From positions 62,001 to 126,000 of the forward strand of contig CALMQS010000048.1 in NCBI GenBank assembly GCA_937871285.1: a stretch of DNA of 64,000 nucleotides, written 5' to 3'. Below, in pieces: positions 59,773 to 64,000 of this stretch. This stretch comes from an uncultured Sphingobacteriales bacterium (lineage in GTDB: Bacteria > Bacteroidota > Bacteroidia > Chitinophagales > Chitinophagaceae). The translations under genes and the position numbers were made by a program. Within the stretch, counting starts at the first letter, position 1; every line of letters starts with the position of its first letter. Below the pieces are notes generated by a model. The model saw nothing but the letters and a program-made list of their open reading frames with translations, was not told the origin of the DNA and searched no databases.

Positions 59773-60402
59773 ATGATCCACGAAGCACTTGGCTTATTGC
59801 GCCGTGAACTGGTAACCTATCTTTCCTCGCATGGATATGCCGCTGCGGAAGATATAGTGGTAATTGAAAATATCGGGCTTTTTGAGTCTGCTGCCAGTGG
59901 TGTGAATTTAGATGACAAGATCGTTTTTACCCTGGTGAACATTGAAGAAGAAAGTACGCTGAAAAACAATGCCTTCGTAAAAAAGGAGTTTGCCAGCGTG
60001 GCGCAATATGAAAATCCTCCTGTTTTTCTGAATCTTTACCTGCTTGTTACTGCTTGCAATAAATCGGCAGACAATAATAGTTATACAGATGCATTGGAAA
60101 GGCTTTCACTGGTGATTGCTTTTTTTCAAAGTAAAAATTCCTTTTCTTCAGGCGGTTCTGTTTCGGGTGGCACGCCTTCCTTTACTAATGAAGACCTGCT
60201 GCAGCTTACTATCCGTCATGAAATGTATACGCTCAGTTTTGAGCAGGTCAATCATTTGTGGGGCACGCTGGGTGGAAAGCAGATGCCTTTTGTATTGTAT
60301 AAACTTCGGCTGATAGCTATTACGGAACGCAAAGTGCTGAGAGAAGTGCCATTGATTGAAGAAATAGAAACCCATTTTTCAAAAATACCAACCGGTCATT
60401 GA
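59773..60402 (+). CDS. eCIS cap/terminator protein, DUF4255 (Pvc16) family
   Basis: A 209-residue protein of the DUF4255 family, the Pvc16/Afp16-type protein that caps the sheath and tube of contractile injection particles. Typical words are MIHEALGLLRRELVTYL, DKIVFTLVNIEEESTLKNN, NPPVFLNLYLLVTACN and LRLIAITERKVL. It is the first gene of the operon. Its stop overlaps the next start (TGATG). Confidence 0.9.
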   Translation: MIHEALGLLRRELVTYLSSHGYAAAEDIVVIENIGLFESAASGVNLDDKIVFTLVNIEEESTLKNNAFVKKEFASVAQYENPPVFLNLYLLVTACNKSADNNSYTDALERLSLVIAFFQSKNSFSSGGSVSGGTPSFTNEDLLQLTIRHEMYTLSFEQVNHLWGTLGGKQMPFVLYKLRLIAITERKVLREVPLIEEIETHFSKIPTGH

Positions 60403-61748
60403 TGGGGGTTATTTATAAAATATTATTTGAAGTAAAGCTGCTCCACGAGTTTTATCTTACCCAACCTAACGGGCAAACGGTATTTGACTTGGCCGCGCAA
60501 ACAGACAGAATTAACTTTTTATTTAACCGCTTTGCGCGTGGCGACAGGGATATTAACAGTGAGCTGCGTTTTGACCTCCCGGAAAGTGTACGTAAAACCT
60601 TCCGGGATTATCACCTGAAATTACTGCCTTCTTATGCCGGTTGCAAGGTTGGAGTGGAAGTGAAAAGGCAAAAGCTTCCTGACGGAACGGTGGTTTATCA
60701 ACCCCTGATCCCTTTGCCCGATGCCTCGAATATTGCTTTCCTTATCGTACGGAAAAACAATGCCTGGGATGCGTATACCAGTGCTAAAATGCAGCGGCTG
60801 ACGAATGCAGTATATTATTTTTCAAATGAAAATGTTACCGGTGTAAAAGCATATCCCGTTTTGTCTAACAGCATACCAGCCTTTGACGCTTCCCTGATAT
60901 ATGAACAGGGTGAGCAGGCTTCATTCGGTCTTAATGATACCCGTTCTTTCTATATTGATAAAGATGGAAACGGGCAGTGGCTGAATATAAGCGGCACCCA
61001 TTTCGTAAATGAAACCGACCGTATCCTGCTTCCGCTGCGTTTTTCCTATAATTTCAGCGCTGCCGGTAACATAACGGAAGCAGAAATGATATTGAAAGAT
61101 AAAGATGGGAATGCCGTAGTGCTTTCAAGGGATGAATATGGTACGGAGAAAAAAGCTTTGACGTTTAAAAGCATGGCGCCGCTTCAAAAAATAACACTGG
61201 ATTTCAGCCGGGGAGATATAGCCACGCTTCCTGCTTTCCCGGCAGATGAAAATATTTTTTATACCCTTGAAGTAAAAGATAATAATGGAAATACCTCCAT
61301 ACACCGTTTCCTGTTTTTTAATGATCCTGTTAACCTCAGGGAAAGCTGGGGATTAATAAATATGAAGCCAAAGGTAACCGACCCCGCTTTCCATTTATTG
61401 GATAACAATGGCTTTTTGCTTACCCGTATAATGCCCGACAGCAGTATGGTGCCGGCGCCCGTTTTTGAAATAAGAATGAAAAGCCGGCTTTCTTTCTGGC
61501 GATACATTCATGATAAAAAGAAAAAGCTGAAAAATGAACACCCCGATTTCCTGTTCCCGCAAAACAACAACCTTGTTTCAATTTTACCCCGCCCGTTAAG
61601 CTTCACCCCTTATTTGTTAAAGAAGCCCGATAATAGTTCGTATTACCTGCCCAACCCCCTTCCTTTTGAGTTAGTAAAAACAGAAAATGGCAAGCAGTAT
61701 ACAGACATTTTTGTAGGAGCGTCTGCCCTGTTCCCATTATTACCATAA
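60402..61748 (+). CDS. Unknown eCIS operon protein (448 residues)
   Basis: A 448-residue protein with no signal peptide. Its N-terminal region (MGVIYKILFEVKLLHEFYLTQPNG, NFLFNRFARGDRDINSELRF) is followed by a beta-rich middle (about 90-330, many Lys/Asp turns such as MILKDKDGNAVV) and a C-terminal half with YTLEVKDNNGNTSIHRFLFFNDPVNLRESWGLI and ILPRPLSFTPYLLKKPDNSSYYLPNPLPFELV. The ATG at 60402 overlaps the stop of the cap gene, an in-frame TTG lies one codon upstream. It sits between cap and sheath genes and is probably a structural or assembly part of the particle. I do not recognise a named family. Confidence 0.75.
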   Translation: MGVIYKILFEVKLLHEFYLTQPNGQTVFDLAAQTDRINFLFNRFARGDRDINSELRFDLPESVRKTFRDYHLKLLPSYAGCKVGVEVKRQKLPDGTVVYQPLIPLPDASNIAFLIVRKNNAWDAYTSAKMQRLTNAVYYFSNENVTGVKAYPVLSNSIPAFDASLIYEQGEQASFGLNDTRSFYIDKDGNGQWLNISGTHFVNETDRILLPLRFSYNFSAAGNITEAEMILKDKDGNAVVLSRDEYGTEKKALTFKSMAPLQKITLDFSRGDIATLPAFPADENIFYTLEVKDNNGNTSIHRFLFFNDPVNLRESWGLINMKPKVTDPAFHLLDNNGFLLTRIMPDSSMVPAPVFEIRMKSRLSFWRYIHDKKKKLKNEHPDFLFPQNNNLVSILPRPLSFTPYLLKKPDNSSYYLPNPLPFELVKTENGKQYTDIFVGASALFPLLP

Positions 61749-61800
61749 TGTATGCGCAAACTGGTTTCGTAAACAATTTATAAACACAAAACCTTTTCAT

Positions 61801-63195
61801 ATGCCAGAATATAAAACCCCCGGAGTTTATATTGAAGAGATTCCAAAACTCCCTCCGTCCATTGCCTCGGTTGAAACGGCTATCCCCGCGTTTATCGGAT
61901 ATACGCAGAAAGCGCAGCTAAAGGAACCTGCCGATCTGATCAATATACCCAAACGCATTTCCTCTATGCTGGAATATGAACAGTTCTTTGGTGGTCCCCT
62001 GCCTGAAACAACAATTACCGTAACCATAGATGTTACACAGCCCGGGCGTATTGATGCGCAGGGTAAGGTTATTACACCTGCTCCCTACCTGATGTATTAT
62101 TCGCTTCAACTGTTTTTTATTAATGGGGGAGGTCCGTGCTATATCGTATCGGTAGGCGACTACAGCGGAGGCGGAGTAATTGACCAGGCAACCCTGCAGG
62201 GAGGGCTGGATGAGGTTGAAAAGATAAACGAGGTTACCTTACTATTATTTCCCGATGGTTTGAATATGACCGGCGCCGGTAATTATTATGCGTTATATAA
62301 GGAAGCTATGGATCAGTGTGCGGAGCTCAAAGATCGCTTTGCTGTTTTAGACGTATGGGTAGATCCGGATGCTACCGTTGATAATATACAGGTGCTTCGC
62401 GACTTTGATTTTGGCACAATTGATACGATGAAATATGCTGCTGTTTACTACCCGCGCATCTATACCAGGTTAGATTACCAGTACGACGATGAAGATGCGG
62501 TAACGATTGTTGGTGTTGGCGATGGTTCCTTAAACGGAACGCTTGCCGAATTAAAGTCAAAAAATAATGCCTATTATTTTATGGCCAAAAGCGCCATTGC
62601 AGATATTGAGATGCTCATGCCTGCTTCCAGTGCCGTTGTTGGAAGATATGCCGAAGTAGATAATACCAGGGGTGTTTGGAAAGCGCCGGCTAATGTGGGG
62701 ATTGATTTTGCTATACGTCCTGAAATATTGGTTACACACAAACAGCAGGAAGGGTTGAATGTAGATACCCTTGCCGGTAAATCCATTAACGTTATCCGTT
62801 CTTTCGCAGGAAGAGGCCCCGCCATTATCTGGGGAGCCAGAACATTGGCCGGCAACGACAATGAATGGCGTTATATTTCCGTGAGACGATTTTTTAATAT
62901 GGTAGAAGAATCAACTAAAAATGCTACGGAGCGCTTTGTGTTTGAACCTAACGACCGCAATACCTGGATACGCGTAAAATCCATGATCGAAAATTACCTC
63001 ACCCAGCAATGGAAGGCCGGGGCATTGATGGGCACTACCACCCGCGAAGCCTATTTTGTGAAAGTAGGGCTCGGGGAAACCATGACGGAATTAGACATAT
63101 GGGAAGGGCGCATGATTGTGGAAATTGGCCTCGCGGTGGTTCGTCCGGCCGAATTTATCATCCTGCGTTTCATGCACAAAATGCTGCAGGAATGA
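61801..63195 (+). CDS. Contractile injection system sheath protein
   Basis: A 464-residue sheath protein of the phage tail sheath family. It begins EYKTPGVYIEEIPKLPPSIASVETAIPAFIGYT, the near universal N-terminus, and has the C-terminal assembly domain FEPNDRNTWIRVKSMIENYLTQQWKAGALMG, with REAYFVKVGLGETMTELDIWEGRMIVEIGLAVVRPAEFIILRF. Its strands exchange between subunits to make the contractile tube. The gene lies 52 bp after the unknown 448-residue gene. No phage head or integrase genes are seen in this window, which favours an eCIS over a prophage. Confidence 0.95.
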   Translation: MPEYKTPGVYIEEIPKLPPSIASVETAIPAFIGYTQKAQLKEPADLINIPKRISSMLEYEQFFGGPLPETTITVTIDVTQPGRIDAQGKVITPAPYLMYYSLQLFFINGGGPCYIVSVGDYSGGGVIDQATLQGGLDEVEKINEVTLLLFPDGLNMTGAGNYYALYKEAMDQCAELKDRFAVLDVWVDPDATVDNIQVLRDFDFGTIDTMKYAAVYYPRIYTRLDYQYDDEDAVTIVGVGDGSLNGTLAELKSKNNAYYFMAKSAIADIEMLMPASSAVVGRYAEVDNTRGVWKAPANVGIDFAIRPEILVTHKQQEGLNVDTLAGKSINVIRSFAGRGPAIIWGARTLAGNDNEWRYISVRRFFNMVEESTKNATERFVFEPNDRNTWIRVKSMIENYLTQQWKAGALMGTTTREAYFVKVGLGETMTELDIWEGRMIVEIGLAVVRPAEFIILRFMHKMLQE

Positions 63196-63244
63196 TAAAC
63201 TATGTGTAACAAAACAGGATTCTTAAATTTTAAAATCATTCAAC

Positions 63245-64000
63245 ATGTCAATCATATCATCTTCAAAAAAAGGTACCAGGCAGCAGAATGATGACTGCGG
63301 CAATTGCGAAGAGAACGATACCGCCACGCAAAAATCAATCAGTACAGAACGAAAAAAATACTGTAACGAACTGTATACAGCGGCGGGTGAGATGAGCCAG
63401 TATGAAACCAATTACTACGGGCAAAGCAATTTGTATGAACAAAAAAAATGCATGTTTGTGTGGACGGAGGACAATTACCGCCGTTATCGGAATACGGAGA
63501 TCTGTGTTGGCACAGAGCTGCTGCAATCCAACGATCTCATCAAAGAAAATGTGAGCAATTATATAAAGTGGGGCAATGATCTTTCTGCCGGCCTCAAAAA
63601 TATCTTTAAAGCTATAAAGGATGTGAAAATAAAACTGGGCGACCTGCGTACTGCGGCGGGTAAGCTGGAGGATTGCAAAAATGATAGTTGCAATTGCACG
63701 CAAATGACCATTTTAACGGGCGAGCAGCAAAAGAATTGTGAAACAAGACCTTCGCAGGACAACAGGCCCGACGAATGCAACGATGCCAAAGAAGTGCTGG
63801 ACGACCTTATTTGCATGCCCAAAGCGCTTGGATTTGATGCAGACTATATTTTTAACGCCGCTTCCGATGTGATCGGCATTCAGGTTTTTTCCAACCTGGG
63901 CACGCTCGACCCTCTGCAAAAAACGCTTGCCGATGATGCCAAAGCTTTTGAAAAGCATATCCAGGATACGATGAAATTGAGGGAAGGCGCTTTGAAGAAA
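63245..64000 (+). CDS. Cysteine-rich unknown protein of the eCIS operon (3' end outside window)
   Basis: An open frame of at least 252 codons from the ATG at 63245 to the window edge. It is rich in Asp, Asn, Lys and Gln and contains 11 cysteines (for example DDCGNC, EDCKNDSCNC). Helical heptad-like stretches occur around residues 50 and 110-150 (NVSNYIKWGNDLSAGLKNIFKA). There is no signal peptide. It follows the sheath gene by 49 bp and is probably on the same transcript. In this place other systems encode a tube, a needle-associated protein or cargo, but no family is recognised. It could be a disulfide- or metal-stabilised component. Confidence 0.8.
   Translation, partial: MSIISSSKKGTRQQNDDCGNCEENDTATQKSISTERKKYCNELYTAAGEMSQYETNYYGQSNLYEQKKCMFVWTEDNYRRYRNTEICVGTELLQSNDLIKENVSNYIKWGNDLSAGLKNIFKAIKDVKIKLGDLRTAAGKLEDCKNDSCNCTQMTILTGEQQKNCETRPSQDNRPDECNDAKEVLDDLICMPKALGFDADYIFNAASDVIGIQVFSNLGTLDPLQKTLADDAKAFEKHIQDTMKLREGALKK

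Noticed and set aside
61801..63195. Prophage tail gene
   Set aside because: The sheath family also occurs in phages, but the DUF4255 cap gene beside it and the lack of integrase or head genes point to an eCIS.

Overview
The window is a chromosomal segment of a member of the Bacteroidota, most likely Chitinophagaceae. The evidence is a SusC/SusD pair driven by an ECF sigma factor and FecR anti-sigma factor, a flexirubin/dialkylresorcinol-type pigment cluster, promoters of the Bacteroidota TAnnTTTG type, lipoprotein and outer-membrane-barrel families of that phylum, and a contractile injection system of the Bacteroidota kind. The genus cannot be fixed from the sequence. No rRNA, tRNA, CRISPR array, intact insertion sequence or prophage was seen.

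Layout. 1-8880 (all minus strand): part of a pigment-type fatty acid/polyene cluster, with two ketoacyl synthases (one apparently lacking the active cysteine), an acyl carrier protein, an ABC exporter, a BtrH-like acyl-transfer protein, DarB- and DarA-like enzymes and two unknown proteins. 9069-19602: a small exported protein, glycerophosphodiester phosphodiesterase, thyA-folA, a methyltransferase, a three-gene pnt transhydrogenase operon interrupted by a four-helix-bundle (IVP) gene, an RsmF-type rRNA methyltransferase and a LysM protein. 20045-27387: two Gfo/Idh/MocA oxidoreductases, a DUF1080 hydrolase, murB, an acyltransferase and a transglutaminase-like gene. 27557-34497: a complete L-rhamnose pathway (RhaT, RhaM, RhaI, FGGY kinase and a fused aldolase/dehydrogenase). 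34637-39656: an orphan LytTR regulator, a metallopeptidase/propeller/barrel protein and a glycosidase-like protein. 39823-47233: SusD, SusC, FecR and sigma factor. 47430-55899: a TetR-MFS pair with a clear operator beside a broken SRPBCC gene, a HAD phosphatase, lipid and thioester enzymes, an outer membrane protein, a GNAT enzyme and rarA. 56073-59010: a YtrA-type GntR/ABC operon with its operator and promoter. 59773-64000: the start of an extracellular contractile injection system (eCIS) operon that runs out of the window.

How the parts work together. The rhamnose genes form a whole route from uptake to dihydroxyacetone phosphate and lactate. The sigma/FecR/SusC/SusD genes form a TonB-dependent, signal-regulated glycan uptake unit with a probable glycosidase downstream. 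The paired Gfo/Idh and DUF1080 genes suggest a 3-keto-glycoside route. The eCIS genes are a DUF4255 (Pvc16-type) cap protein, an unknown 448-residue protein, the sheath, and an unknown cysteine-rich protein that is cut by the window edge.

The intergenic DNA is unusually rich in short repeats. These are a composite AT-rich family with copies in at least five gaps, a GTCATTGCGAG-type insert nested in two of them, a 115-bp inverted-repeat element flanked by an 8-bp direct repeat, a 160-bp element with 15-bp perfect terminal inverted repeats, a tandem array of about 99 bp per unit, and short degenerate repeats. Some of these repeats reach into coding sequence (the C-terminus of the transhydrogenase PntAB-type subunit and the interior of the RsmF-like gene).
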